In this document: positions 11,812-23,905 of the stretch, piece after piece
Position numbering within the stretch: the stretch's first letter is position 1
Layout of the letters: each line of letters opens with the position of its first letter
Assembly: GCF_910594005.1 (NCBI RefSeq)
Contig: NC_057843.1
Span: 32,089,001-32,153,000 of the forward strand
DNA: 64,000 nt
From: Cervus elaphus
Lineage: Eukaryota; Chordata; Mammalia; Artiodactyla; Cervidae
Direction of reading: 5' to 3'
Position numbers and translations under genes: made by a program
The notes under the pieces: model-generated
Database searches by the model: none
What the model was told of the DNA's origin: nothing
What the model saw: only the letters and a program-made list of their open reading frames with translations

Positions 11812-12172
11812 AAAGATGGTAATGATAGCTCTATATGCAAAACAGAAAAAGAGACACAGATGTACAGAACAGAATTTTGGACTCTGTGGGAGAAGGCGAG
11901 GGTGGGATGTTTAGAGAGAACAGCATCGAAACATGTATATTATCTAGGGTGAAACAGATCACCAGCCCAGGTTGGATGCATGAGACAAGTGCTTGGTCCT
12001 GGTGCACTGGGAAGACCCAGAGGAATCAGGTGGAGAGGGAGGTGGGAGGGGGGATCGGGATGGGGAAGACATGTAAGTCCATGGTTGATTCATGTCAATG
12101 TATGACAAAAACCACTACAATATTGTAAAGTAATTAGCCTCCAACTAATAAAAATAAATGAAAAAAATAAAT
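11812..12172 (+). other. L1 3' UTR and A-rich tail
   Basis: Noncoding end of the L1. It contains the G-rich patch GGAGAGGGAGGTGGGAGGGG (12030-12049), typical of L1 3' UTRs, and ends with CCTCCAACTAATAAAAATAA. The same end, in the opposite orientation, occurs at 20130-20450 and 45430-45585. Confidence 0.93.
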
Positions 12173-12186
12173 AAAAAGGCATTGCA
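12173..12186 (+). repeat. 3' target-site duplication of the long L1
   Basis: AAAAAGGCATTGCA, identical to 4230-4243. The match is 14 of 14, so the insertion is not extremely old or the site is well preserved. Confidence 0.95.
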
Positions 12187-12920
12187 ACATTCTTTAGAGG
12201 GTATATCACTACTTTACTCTCTCATTTCCACAACATAAAGTCTGTTTTAATAAATGATATATGTACTATGGGTATGCACATATAGAGTCAAAGTTGCACA
12301 TAAATAATTATTACTATCCTTCTCAATATTTTGATCAGCTGGCTTCATTTTCTCAATGTCATTAATAATTGGCTAAACTAGGGAGAAATAAGGAAGGAGG
12401 TCAAGTATCGGACAATATATTGTGCAAACAGATACTCCAATTGTTGCACCAATCTTTATTTTTTAGTAACTGTTAGAACAAAAGTTCCTCTCTAGCACAT
12501 GTTAGTCACCACATGTTACTGAAGTCCTACTGCAGTTGGGCTGTACCATAGACTTTTAAAGGTTAGAAGGAGGGGTGGGCAGAGAATATGCCAAGAAGTC
12601 TTTTTTTTAATTACTCAATTATTTAAAAAAAAAATGTGTAAACCCTCATTGGTATATGCTTGTTTGGAAAATAACCACCCTGTATTCTTGGCTAGTAAAT
12701 ATCACAACTTCTTTTTGAGAGTTTTGTTGTTTTGATATTTTGAGTTAAATTTCATATGATACAGCCAAACTATGCAAACTATTCAATTAAATATAACTTT
12801 ATGAGTAGAATTTAGTACCTCAATTCAGGGTTAAGTATAATGATACTATGTCACTTCTGTGACTGCTTTCCTGACAATTTGAAAAGAAGTGTAGTATTTC
12901 CAACTTAAAGGTGAGAAAAA
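12187..12920. other. AT-rich DNA without recognisable features
   Basis: No gene, RNA or nameable repeat. Short A/T runs occur near 12600-12640. Confidence 0.5.
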
Positions 12921-12924
12921 TCTG

Positions 12925-13055
12925 TGTTTTAATTCCATCATCACTGCCTATTTATCATTGAAACTGAAGGAAAATTACTTGGCCTCTTTAGTCCTCCCTT
13001 TCCTTTTCTGTAAAATGAGTATTATAATGTTTTCAATCTCAGAAAGCCACTTTCA
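12925..13055 (+). repeat. Probable MIR SINE relic
   Basis: AATTACTTGGCCTCTTTAG followed by CTTTTCTGTAAAATGAGTAT is the conserved MIR core ('cttaacctctctgagcctcagtttcc...ctgtaaaatg') in worn form. Confidence 0.6.
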
Positions 13056-13685
13056 GAGGAAATAAAAGACAAAATGCGCACTCAGTTCTGCTCTACAAGG
13101 AGACAAATTGACCAGAGGCCCTCATCTGCTGCCCTCTGAATGCTCATGGTGCTTGTTGGATGCCATGATTCCCAAAGGCTGCTCCAGATAATATGTAAGA
13201 ACAAAAAGTGTTCAAGCCAAGGTTAACTTACTCCTAAGGGAAGCAAGAATCAAGAATCGATCCTTCATTGGAGACTGTGACCGGGAGATTCCCATGGGCC
13301 TGGGCAAACCTGTCTTAGAACTGTGCTGCAGTATAAGATCCTTCATGTTCAATCTTCCTCCTTTTCTCTCTCCTCCATAGTGACTGCTCTGTCCTGCAAT
13401 CTGAAAAAACAAAACAAAAACCCTATCCTTCTCCTTACCCTAATGGGGTAAGGGAAGGAGCAGAATCCATGTCTCACAGTGAATCTATTAACCCTTAATC
13501 AGTCAGATTTGCTCTTCTGCAAATCCAAATAAATAAGTCATAAACCACAGCATATGGCACACAGTAATCAAGCATTCTGCAAAATGTTCTTAATAACATT
13601 ACAGGAAGAGATACCATATGAAACAGGGAAAAAAAAAAAAACTAAGCAATGTATAAAGCAAATAAAGTGAATTTTTATTTTCTCT
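13056..13685. other. Unclassified DNA
   Basis: A GC-richer patch (about 13070-13440) stands out from its AT-rich surroundings and could be an old LTR or other relic, but I cannot name it. The minus-strand frame at 13212-13412 has no recognisable domain. An A-rich run lies at 13628-13641. Confidence 0.4.
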
Positions 13686-13699
13686 ACAGAAAATTTTTA

Positions 13700-14955
13700 A
13701 ATTCTCATTGTTTAGTCACTCAGTCATGTCTGACTCTTTGTGATTCAAATGGACTGCAGCACAGTAGACTTCCCTGTCTTTCACTATCTCCCACAGTTTG
13801 CTCAAACTCACGTCCATTGAGTCGAAAATGCCACTCAACCGTCTCATCCTCTGTCATCCCCTTCTCTTCCTGTACTCAATCTTTCCCAGCATCAGGGTCT
13901 TTTCCTATGAATCAGCTCCTCACATCAGGTGGCCAAAGTATTGTTTCTTCAATATCAACATCAGGCTTTCCAGTGAATATTCAGGGTTGATTTCCTTTAC
14001 GATGGACTGGTTGGATCTTCTTGCAGTCCAAGGGACTCTTCAAGAGTCTTCTCCAGCCCTACAGTTCAAAAGCATCAATTCTACAGCCCTCAGCTGTCGT
14101 TATGGTCCGACTCTCACATCCGTACATGACTACTGGAAAAAAACATAGCTTTGACTAGACAAACCTTTGTTGGCAAAGGGATGTCTTTGCTTTTTAATAC
14201 TCTGCCTAGTTTCATCATAGCTTTTCTTCCCAGGAGCAAGCATCTTTGAATTTCATGGTTGTAGTCAGCATTCAGAGTGATTTTGGAACTCAAGAAAATA
14301 ACATCTGTCACTGTCTCATTTCTTCCTCATCTATTTGCCATGAAGTGATGGGACAGGATGCCATGATCTTTCTTTTTTGGCATGTTGAGTTTTAAGCCAA
14401 CTTTTTTCACTCTCCTCTTTCACCTTCATCAAGAAGCTCTTTAGTTCCTCTTCCCTTTCTGCCATAAGGGTGGTGTCATCTGCATATCTGAGGTTATTGG
14501 TATTTCTCCTGGCAATCTTGATTCCAGCTTGAGCTTTGTCTAGACCAGCATTTTGCATGATGTACTCTGCATATAAGTTAAATAAGTAGAGTGACAATAT
14601 ATAGCCTTGTCATACTCCTTTCCCAATTTTGATCTAGTCCATTGTTCCATGTTTGGCTCTAACTATTTCTTCTTGACCTGCATACAGATTTCTCACGAGT
14701 CAGGTAAGGTGGTTGGTATTCCAATCTTTTGAAGAATTTTCCAGTTTGTTGTGATCCACATAGTCAAAGGCTTTAGCATAGTCAATTAAGCAGAAGTAGG
14801 TGTTTTTCTGGAATTCCTTTACTTTTTCTATGATCCAATGGATGTTGGCAATTGGATCTCTGGTTCCTCTGCCTTTTGTAAATTCAGCTTGTACATCTGG
14901 AAGTTTTTGGTCATGTACTGTTGAAGTCTAGCTTGAAGGATTATACTCTCATACA
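13700..14955 (-). mobile_element. BovB (RTE LINE), 5'-truncated, AAC-tail class
   Basis: The sequence reads as the complement of the last 1.2 kb of BovB. Landmarks on the complement: FSCRYADDTTL-like RT catalytic motif region (NLRYADDTTLMAE on the minus strand, within the frame ending at 14331), the DFLSSKITLNADYNHEI region, and the 3' tail corresponding to ATTGTTTAGTCACTCAG at the left edge. Several indels and stops break the frame. A short AAAATTTTT repeat near both ends may be an aged target-site duplication. BovB is the retrotransposon thought to have entered ruminants by horizontal transfer. Confidence 0.9.
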
Positions 14956-17395
14956 TAAAATCTAAAATTTTTTTTTTATATTTTTCATTGTAACAAAATA
15001 ATCAGTGCATTTTACTTCTATGTAGATTTTCTCCAACACCTTCTCTATTCACTCTTTATCTTCTCCTATTTCATGCACATATATTTCAATAATCCTAATC
15101 ATATTTTTTACCTAAAATAGTTAGTTAAAAACTTCAGAACTTAGCTTTGCTCTGTGTAGGTTATTGTGAAGGTATGGGGGTCATATGAAAGGGATATATG
15201 AGAAAAACAGAAAGAAAGAAAAGAAATGAAACATTTAAGGCACTTTGAGTTAAAAACAAGTGACAAAGAAAAATCTAAAGTGTTCTGCCTTTAGAAGAGG
15301 AAATACTACATAAATTGTTGAAATTGCAGTGTTGAACACCAGACCTTCTCTACCAAGATGGGGTCCAGAGCGTCGTCTGAAGCAGAGGAAATAATAACAT
15401 TGGCAAATTCATAGAGGCATCATGGATCACAAAACACCTGAGAATGCAAGGTGAATCTTGTGGTTGGAGCTAGCATGATACAGATGGAGGTGGCATGGCA
15501 AGAGATGAGGCAGGATTTGTTGAAAGAGGTCAAATTATGACCTCTATGATCACCAGCGTGCCATGTTTTTATTATCTGAAACAGCTATTATTTCAAAGGA
15601 TTAAGGAGATTTGTGGATATCTCTTATTTTAAAAAATAGTATTAAATATTTCTTAGTTGTTTACTTAATACAACCTTAACTATCTACTCACCATTTTGAA
15701 ATATGTAGGCAGTGATTTCAGGTATGTAATTTAGCAAGACAAAATTTAAAAAACCCATTTAGTTTTTTACCTGTTCTGCATGTCAGGATTCTGCAACTAG
15801 TTTGGTTAATATAGCATGTTTTTCCTTCATTCCAAGTGTTGCTGAAAATTATTCTTTGAAATGTACAAAAACATGCACCATGATCAAAGTTTAATATTTT
15901 ACCTGAGGAATTTGAGATTTATGAATAAGACATTCTTTGAAAATGTAGTTGTCCCCGCTAGTCAGTGTAAGGAAAAAATATTCATTCTTGCTGCAGTGTA
16001 ATATTATTAGAATACTCCCTGACAAAACCATCTAAAAAAAATGCTGCTGTATTCAAAACTGAATAGAACTCACAGCTTTGCCTGTATATTCTGTTCATCT
16101 GGTTACCATATAGAGAACAGTCACTCAGCCCTAGTCCAGAAAAGAGAAAGAGACCAATCTCAAATTCCTAATGTCCAGAGCTTGAAATACTCGTGACTAG
16201 CACTTTTGGGTCAATGATAATTGCAGACTTAAGGTCAATTATATTTGCAAAATTTAAAACTCTAATAATAGGATAATAGGGTAGTTAGGGCACTTGTTTA
16301 ATCATGTCAATTTATTTTTAATCCTTAAAACAACTTTCACAAACTGGAACAAGTTTCTTTCCAAGCCAGGTTGTATTTGTGTACAAACACTTTTTCACTA
16401 CTTGAGCCAGTTTTATTTTATTCAGCATTAGAGCCAGATTCTTATAGAAAATAGTACATTTCTTTAGAACTTTTAAAAAGGCATTCATAAGTTAAAAATA
16501 TTAAGATCAAAACATTTTCAATCTAGAAAGGAGGCATATAGCTCTCATCTATTGCTCCTGTTGTGGAATTGTTTCATAATGAATCAGGAAACTCAGTCCT
16601 TTTAAAGTAAGTCATTTGAACATACTTCAAAAGTATAAATTATGCATTTCTCATTAGTAATTTGATAACTTCTAAAGGTATAAAGCATAATATTAGCCAG
16701 AAAAGTATTTGAAAAATCTCATTTTTTTCCAATCATATTCAAGTTTATTTTTTCCCAATAGTACTTTTAGTAAAAATGTATTTAATTCTAAATGGACTCC
16801 AGTGAATTTATTTCAACACTGTGTTGGTTTTTTAGGAGACTTATACAAGGTTAAGATTCCCCAAAAAATAAATATGGTAACTATTTTAATGCAAATATAT
16901 TAAAATGTGTGAATAATTCATCAATCCATTTCCTGTGCACTATAATAAACCTACTTAATATTATATTGTTGAATTATAAATACCATCAGTCATTTGAAAA
17001 ATATATTAATTATCAATGCATGACCCTAGGACACATCCTGCTATGTATTTTCTCTTTCCTCTTTATATATGTACCTGCACTATAAGACTAAGTTTTTCAC
17101 CTTAACATTTTCATTACATAAAGCTCTTCATATAAAAATGTCCATATTTTAACTTGCCAAAATCCACAATAATACAGGCAAGACATAAATGTCTAGAGAA
17201 AGTTTTTAAAGGAGATACCATCTTTAAAAACTTATTTAGAGGAAAATTATATGCATAAATATGTTTATCCCCTTCTTTGACCTCTTAATATGATTTTTTA
17301 TTACATTTCCATTATCAGTTTTGGAGTAAACATCTATAGAACTTACGAAGACATGAAAGTTAAAAGAGATGTCATATTTAGACAAAGTGTTCTAT
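14956..17395. other. AT-rich DNA, mostly unrecognised
   Basis: No gene seen. The part at 15345-15560 (GAGATGAGGCAGGATTTGTTG, GACCTCTATGATC) vaguely resembles an old mammalian interspersed repeat, family unknown. The rest is low-complexity AT-rich sequence without a pattern I can name. Confidence 0.45.
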
Positions 17396-17399
17396 GTTT

Positions 17400-19100
17400 T
17401 TTATTTATTGTTAGTTTGTTTTTGTCCCCCTTCACATGATCTCCTTTATGATCAATTTATCAATTTCTACAAATAGGTTAACCAGAATTTTGAGCAAGAT
17501 TGCTTTTGTAAAGTTATTTAGGAAATATTGTCATCTTAACACTTATTCTTCCAAATTATGAAAATGGGATACCTTTCCACTTATTCACATCTTTAATTCC
17601 TAATTTTCAGTGCACAGGTCTTGCAGTTCTTTTGCTAAATGTATCTCTAGCTTTTTGTTTTGTTTAATAATTGTGTTGCACATGGAGTTGTTTTCAGATT
17701 GTATAGAAATAGACATGATCCTGTTTCTGCAAACTTCCTTTATATTTAAGGGAGGCTGGCTGGATATAGAATTCTTAGTTGGTAGCCTTTATTTTTTTCA
17801 GCACTTTGAATATGTTTTTCTACTGTCTTTTGGCCTCGATAGTCACTGATAAAGAGTCAACTCTTAATTATGTTGAGATTGCCTTGATGATGTTTTCCCT
17901 TCTTTCAAGACTGTCTCTTGTCTTTGGTATTTGACAGTTTGTCTATGATAATATGGTTATGTTTATATCTTTGAGCTTATTGTACCTGGAGTTTGTTAAG
18001 GGTTTTAGACGTGCTAATTAACACTTCCTTTCAATTTTTTTTTCAACTATTCCTTTGCATTTTTTTTTGACTCTAATTTCTGATATTTCTGGTATAATTA
18101 ATAGTTCCTCACAGTTCTTTAAGGTTATGTTATTTTTCTTAACTCTTTTCTTTACCTCAGACAGGATAATTTCAATTGAGTTTTTTCCATGTTTGCTAAT
18201 TATTTTTCTTCTATCAGTTCTAATTTGCTTCTTAGTTTTTAATTTCACTTATTGAATTTTTCAACTCCAGTGTTTCTATTTAGTTTTGAATAGTTTATTT
18301 ACCTTTATGATAGGCTTTATTTTGTGAGCCCTTTTTTTAGAACTTTAGGAATTTTTTTTTTTTTTAGTTGAACATATTTATGACTGACTTAAAGTTGTTT
18401 TTCAAGTCCTATATCGAGGTCACCTTAGAGACAGTTGTTATTGCCTGTTTGTCTCCTCCATGTATACAGGGCAATACTTTCTCTCTTTTTTCTTATCTCA
18501 CTTTTTAGTGTATGTGGGACATTTTAAATATATACTTAAAAATTTTTATTTTATAATGGAGTGTAGTTGATTAACAATGCTGTATTGGTGTCAGGTGTAT
18601 AGCAAAGTGATTCAGTTGTACCTGTATCTATTCTTTTTCAAATTCTTTTCCCATTTTAAATACTAAAATGAGGTGAATCTGGGCATCAGATCTTTCTCCT
18701 CTTAGGGTTTGTTTTAGTTGCTCTTTATTATTACATCTTGTTATGTTTCTTTTTCTCTGTAAAATGACTTTCTTGAACTAATTCCCTAAAAATATCTTTT
18801 CTTGGTTGTGGATGGTTAGTATAATTGGTTCACTTAGTGGTTACTGAACGTTTGAATAGGGATTTTCTTAAATTTTTCAACTGATACATCTTCCACACTT
18901 TGCTGAAGGGCTTTGAATGTGTTTTAGGGGATAGCTTTAGTGTTTGCCCAATTTATAACTCTGCCTCAGCCTTTATGTTCTTGTTATAAAATGTCTTAAG
19001 GTCAGCTGGAAACATTAAGTTCTCTTTATACATTTCCTGTTCATTCAAAAAGTTCTATGTATGTTTATGGTCTTTTAGATTCCCAGGCATATTCCTTTGA
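17400..19100 (-). mobile_element. Ancient L1-like block, highly decayed
   Basis: Several phrases match the complement of the 5' half of old mammalian L1 elements: GATATAGAATTCTTAGTTGG, GCACTTTGAATATG followed by CTGTCTTTTGGCCTCGAT, GACAGGATAATTTCAATTGA, and TGGGACATTTTAAATA. The T-rich composition and the minus-strand lysine-rich 76-codon frame (18018-18248) are what a decayed L1 gives. Family assignment and both ends are uncertain. It is split by a younger L1 fragment at 18531-18651. Confidence 0.55.
18531..18651 (-). mobile_element. Nested L1 3' end fragment
   Basis: The complement of an L1 3' end (ATAATGGAGTGTAGTTGATT, GTATAGCAAAGTGATTCAGT). It is flanked by an 11-bp perfect duplication CATTTTAAATA at 18520-18530 and 18652-18662. 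It therefore inserted into the older L1-like block. Confidence 0.85.
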
Positions 19101-20094
19101 ATATTCAAGATTTCCAAAAACCCTATTTACATCCATTTTTACCATATTTTCCTTTCATGCTTTTCAGCAAGCCTCTTGTTTGCCCAAATGAGTACTGCCA
19201 TCTCAGGCACCTGTGATGTTAAACAATTGCCACTATTTTTTTCTATAAATACCCTGAAATTACTTTTTCTTACTGAAGAAGTTTTGGTTCAGATAAAATA
19301 TATACAAGCCCTGTGAATCAGACTTGTCTATAGAGTCTTCAGGAATGTGGAATAGTAACAGTTCCTGAGAATGGATTACTTTTGGTGAGCTATAAATTAA
19401 TTCTATTCTCCACTATTCTGCTACTCTTCTGATTTTCATAGCTATGGAGGTTACAGGCTGCTGATTTTTATGTCTGCTGCAGGACTGAAAAAAATAGAGT
19501 CTATAAAGAGAGCTATGGGAATAGTACAAGATAAAATGTCACAAAAGTTACTATTCTTACAAAAAGTTAGCTGTTTTGCTAAATAAACACTCCTCAGTTG
19601 TGGTGAACATTCATTAATTTCCAATTTGAAGAGGTTGTTTTTGAAATTTTGTCAGTGTTCCTGTCACTTTATTGAGGATCAGATTTCTAGAGGATTTTTT
19701 GGTTGTTGTTTTATTTGTTTGTTTGTTTAATCCACCATTCTGGAAGAACTTGCCCCTTCACTCTGATTTTTATGAAAAGAATATATAAAAACCTTAGATA
19801 TGTTTCTAGCTCTCTACCTCTATGTTAGCCAAGTGAATGTGGAAGGCAAAGAAAAGCATGTAATTTGCTACATGATTATTATACTAAACTATATTGTTAC
19901 TTTCAAGTGACAGGTTACCACTCAAAAATAGAGAACTGTTGAATCTCAAATAGTGTTAACATTTGTATAAAAACTTCAGTTTTTAAGAATACATAATACT
20001 TTGATCCCATTTCTATATATCCTATGATTCTCCTATTAATATTTATATACCATCATGCTTAGGCTGTATGATATTTAAATTTGACTACCTACCC
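19101..20094. other. AT-rich DNA without recognisable features
   Basis: No gene or clear repeat. A short GTTT/TTGT-rich stretch lies at 19700-19730. Confidence 0.45.
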
Positions 20095-20108
20095 TGTATG
20101 TGTATTTA
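20095..20108 (+). repeat. 5' target-site duplication of the twin-primed L1
   Basis: TGTATGTGTATTTA, repeated exactly at 22360-22373. Confidence 0.93.
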
Positions 20109-22359
20109 TTTATTTTTTTATTTTTTTTTCATTTATTTTTATTAGTTGGAGGCTAATTACAATATTGTAGTGGTTTTTGTCATACATTGATATGAATCAG
20201 CCATGGATTTCCATGTATTCCCCATCCCGATCCCCCCTCCCAACTCCCTCTCTACCCGATCCCTCTGGGTCTTCCCAGTGCACCAGGACCAAGCACTTGT
20301 CTCATGCATCCAACCTGGGCTGGTGATCTGTTTCACCCTAGATAATATACATGTTTCAATGCTGTTCTCTCTAAACATCCCACCCTCGCCTTCTCCCACA
20401 GAGTCCAAAATTCTGTTCTGTACATTTGTGTCTCTTTTTCTGTTTTGCATATAGGGTTATCATTACCATCTTTCTAAATCCCATATATATGTGTTAGTAT
20501 GCTGTAATGTTCTTTATCTTTCTGGCTTACTTCACTCTGTATAATGGGCTCCAGTTTCATCCATCTCATTAGAACTGGTTCACATGAATTCTTTTTAATG
20601 GCTGAGTAATATTTCATGGTCTATATGTACCACAGCTTCCTTATCCATTCATCTGCTGATGGGCATCTAAGTTGCTTCCATGTCCTGGCTATTATAAACA
20701 GTGCTGTGATGAACATTGGGGTGCACGTGTCTCTTTCAGATCTGGTTTCCTCAGTGTGTATGCCCAGAAGTGGGATTGCTGGGTCATATGGCAGTTCTAC
20801 TTCCAGTTTTTTAAGGAATCTCCACACTGTTCTCCATAGTGGCTGTACTAGTTTGCATTCCCACCAACAGTGTAAGAGGGTTCCCTTTTCTCCACACCCT
20901 CTCTAGCATTTATTGCTTGTAGACTTTTGGATAGCAGCCATCCTGACTGGCGTGTAATGGTACCTCATTGTGGTTTTGATTTGCATTTCTCTGATAATGA
21001 GTGATGTTGAGCATCTTTTTATGTGTTTGTTAGCCATCTGTATGTCTTCTTTGGAGCAATGTCTGTTTAGTTCTTTGGCCCATTTTTTGATTGGGTCATT
21101 TATTTTTCTGGAGTTGAGCTGCAGGAGTTGCTTGTATATTTTTGAGATTAATCCTTTGTCTGTTGCTTCGTTTGCTATTATTTTCTCCCAATCTGAGGGC
21201 TGTCTTTTCACCTTGTTTATAGTTTCCTTTGTTCTGCAAAAGCTTGTAAGTTTCGTTAGGTCCCATTTGTTTATTTTTGCTTTTATTTCCAATATTCTGG
21301 GAGGTGGGTCATAGAGGATCCTGCTGTGATTTATGTTGGAGAGTGTTTTGCCTATGTTCTCCTCTAGGAGTTTTATAGTTTCTGGTCTTACATTTAGATT
21401 TTAAATCATTTTGAGTTTATTTTTGTGTATTGTGTTAGAAAGTGTTCTAGTTTCATTCTTTTACAAGTGGTTGACCAGTTTTCCCAGCACCACTTGTTAA
21501 AGAGGTTGTCTTTTTTCCATTGTATGTCCTTGCCTCCTTTGTTGAAGATAAGGTGTCCATAGGTTCTTGGATTTATCTCGGGGCTTTCTATTCTGTTCCA
21601 TTGATCTATATTTCTGTCTTTGTGCCAGTACCATACTGTCTTGATGACTGTTACCCTCAATGGTGAAAAATTGAAAGCATTTCCCCTAAAATCAGGAACA
21701 AGACAAGGGTGCCCACTCTCACCACTACTATTCAACATAGTGTTGGAAGTTTTGGCCACAGCAATCAGAGCAGAAAAAGAAGTAAAAGGAATCCAGATAG
21801 GGAAAGAAGAAGCGAAACTCTCACTGTTTGCAGATGCCATGATCCTCTACATAGAAAGCCCTAAAGACTCTACCAGAAAATTACTAGAGCTAATCAATGA
21901 ATATAGTAAAGTTGCAGGATATAAAATTAACACACAGAAATCCCTTGCATTCCTATACACTAACAATGAGAAAACAGAAAGAGAAATTACGGAAACAATA
22001 CCATTCACCATTGCAACAAAAAGAATAAAATAGGAGTATATCTACCTAAAGAAACAAAAGACCTATACATAGAAAACTATAAAACACTGATGAAAGAAAT
22101 CAAAGAGGACACAAACAGATGGAGAAACATACCGTGTACATGGATTGGAAGAATCAATATTGTCAAAATGGCTATACTATCCAAAGCAATCTATAGATTC
22201 AATGCAATCCCTATTAAGCTACCAACGGTATTTTTCACAGAACTAGAACAAATAATTTCACAATTTGTACGGAAATACAAAAAACCTCGAATAGCCAAAG
22301 TAATCTTGAGAAAGAAGAATGGAACTGGAGGAATCAACCTGCCTGACTTCAGACTATAA
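20109..22359 (-). mobile_element. L1 with inverted 5' part (twin-priming structure)
   Basis: A 5'-truncated L1 of 2.25 kb. From 20109 to about 21649 it lies on the minus strand: T-rich tail complement, 3' UTR, then the C-terminal part of ORF2 (minus-strand frames at 20621-20827, 20903-21292 and 21406-21840). From about 21650 to 22355 it flips to the plus strand and carries the upstream RT region (frames 21620-22033 and 22090-22359). Compared with the long L1, the flipped piece corresponds to about 9893-10610 and the unflipped piece starts at about 10625, so roughly 14 bases are lost at the join. A perfect 14-bp target-site duplication flanks the whole unit. In the RT part the catalytic box reads FADA instead of FADD. 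Confidence 0.95.
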
Positions 22360-22373
22360 TGTATGTGTATTTA
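22360..22373 (+). repeat. 3' target-site duplication of the twin-primed L1
   Basis: TGTATGTGTATTTA, identical to 20095-20108. Confidence 0.93.
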
Positions 22374-22600
22374 AAAATAGCATACAGTCTAATAATAATT
22401 ATTTATTAGATATATATTAAAGATTTTCAGTGTGCATGTATATTTTTTGTTAAATCTACTAAATTGCAAATTGTTTGTGTGTAGGATGAGTGTACATGCT
22501 TGCATGTGGCTGTATTTGTCTTATTCTTGCTAGGTCTTTTCTTAATGCCTTGTAATTAACAAGTGCTCAATATTATTTCTGAATAAAATAGAATTGCCAG
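22374..22600. other. AT-rich DNA without recognisable features
   Basis: A short unannotated stretch between the L1 and the next SINE. Confidence 0.5.
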
Positions 22601-22601
22601 T

Positions 22602-22730
22602 CACTATTCCTTGGAGAAGAAAATGGCAACCCACTCCAGTATTCTTGCTGGGAAATCTCATAGACAGAGGAGCCTGGTAGGCTACAGTCCATGGGGTCAC
22701 AAAGAATTGGACATGACTGAGTGACTTCAA
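22602..22730 (+). mobile_element. BovA-type SINE without tRNA head
   Basis: This has the BovA landmarks AAATGGCAACCCACTCCAGT, CAGAGGAGCCTGGTAGGCTA and GACATGACTGAGTGACTT, but lacks the tRNA-like 5' part. It is a 5'-truncated Bov-tA. Its 3' end runs directly into a TCAC microsatellite, which probably grew from the SINE tail. Confidence 0.88.
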
Positions 22731-22753
22731 TCACTCACTCACTCACTCACTCA
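22731..22753 (+). repeat. (TCAC)n microsatellite
   Basis: About five and a half repeat units at the SINE 3' end. Confidence 0.9.
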
Positions 22754-23394
22754 TCCAATATCTAACGGCCCTGCTAGTATTTTCCCATATGTGAATAGAT
22801 TTTTAAAGTTCACATTCATATTTACCTCTGTTAGTTAATTTTAGAATAGCACAATCCCAACATTTCCAACACAACTTATCTTAGCAATGTAGCAATTGAT
22901 CTGTGATTCTGCAATAAAGGCTTTGTAAATATATTGTATTTAGACATGTATTTTTAAAGGCATAATTTGCACAGCTATCTTTAAAGTATAAGGGAGAGAA
23001 CACTAAATTTGTAAACATAGGACAGACATATATTCACTTGCGGAAAAGTTTACCTGGATCTTCTTTCCTAAATGTTCAATCTTGTATTGACCATCTGTAC
23101 ATTTCTTTTTGCCCATTTTGTTTATTTATTCATTATTCATATGTTTCACATTCGAATTTACACAACCTGCTTTTTAGCCCATACTGATTTATGATTATCT
23201 TATTTTATAATAAAAATTATAAATCTACTCTACATGCTAAGGTTTTTCCTTAGCTTTTTAGTGCTTAGCATTTGCCTTTTCATGATTCTCCTTATCAGGA
23301 TAGTACACTTTACCTAATCTTTTCTTTCTCAATTAACCCTCATCCCTCCATGCCAATTAAGAAAAATAAGTCATGTATCAGAGACTCTTCCTAA
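22754..23394. other. AT-rich DNA without recognisable features
   Basis: No gene or repeat recognised. Confidence 0.5.
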
Positions 23395-23905
23395 TTAACA
23401 GTAAGCTTTATATCTTTTGCTTGATCTAGGAATTCTAATGCTGCTTGGACCAGTTTGGTACAGCATGCCTGGCACTATGTGACTTCTGAGAATAGGTAAA
23501 AAAGAAAAAATGCTACACAGTCTATCTGATTCTCTTGGAACCTCTATGTTTAGAATCCACCCTTTCAGAACCCAGCTGTCATAATGTGAAACACCCAAGC
23601 CACACAGATAGGCCATGGGTAGGCATGCTGGTTGACAGATTCAGGTGAGACCAGCCTTTGTATCATTACAACCCATTTACCAGACATATGAGTGAAATAT
23701 TGTTCCAATAATTTCTGTTCCCAAACATTCACATCATCTGCAACTTATTGAATTCTTTTGGCTGAGGATTCAAATACGTACAGCAGAGACAAGCTGTTCC
23801 ATTTGGTTCTACCTGAATTCCTGAGTCACAGAATCTGGGTATAATAAATTGACCATTATTTTATGTCACTAAGTTGGGGTTGCTTATTTTATATCAATAG
23901 GAGTA
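23395..23905 (+). mobile_element. MLT1-like (ERVL-MaLR) LTR relic
   Basis: The 3' two thirds follows the mammalian MaLR LTR pattern: CACCCAAGCCACACAGATAG, GACATATGAGTGAA, GCAGAGACAAGCTGTTCC, CTGAATTCCTGAGTCACAGA, then AATAAATTG and TATGTCACTAAGTTGGGGTT close to the LTR end. It is a noncoding solo-LTR-type remnant of an old retroviral-like element. No internal region or gene is visible. The left boundary is approximate. Confidence 0.75.

Larger units (their letters stand above)
4244..12172 (+). mobile_element. Near full-length ruminant L1 retrotransposon
   Basis: An L1 of about 7.9 kb, close to the roughly 8 kb expected for a complete ruminant L1. It starts with GGGGAGGAGGAGCCAAGATG, the usual L1 5' start. 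It has a 5' UTR of about 2.7 kb, ORF1 (6967-7891), a 51-base spacer, ORF2 (7943-11811), a 3' UTR of about 330 bp and a weak A-rich tail with AATAAA-like units. A perfect 14-bp target-site duplication flanks it, so it is one insertion that inserted essentially whole. It cannot be autonomous today: both ORFs carry several frameshifts and ORF2 has nonsense changes. L1 moves by target-primed reverse transcription in the nucleus; this copy was presumably made by an active relative. Confidence 0.97.

Noticed and set aside
23395..23905. A protein-coding endogenous retrovirus
   Set aside because: Only an LTR-like, noncoding stretch is visible; no gag, pol or env frame adjoins it.
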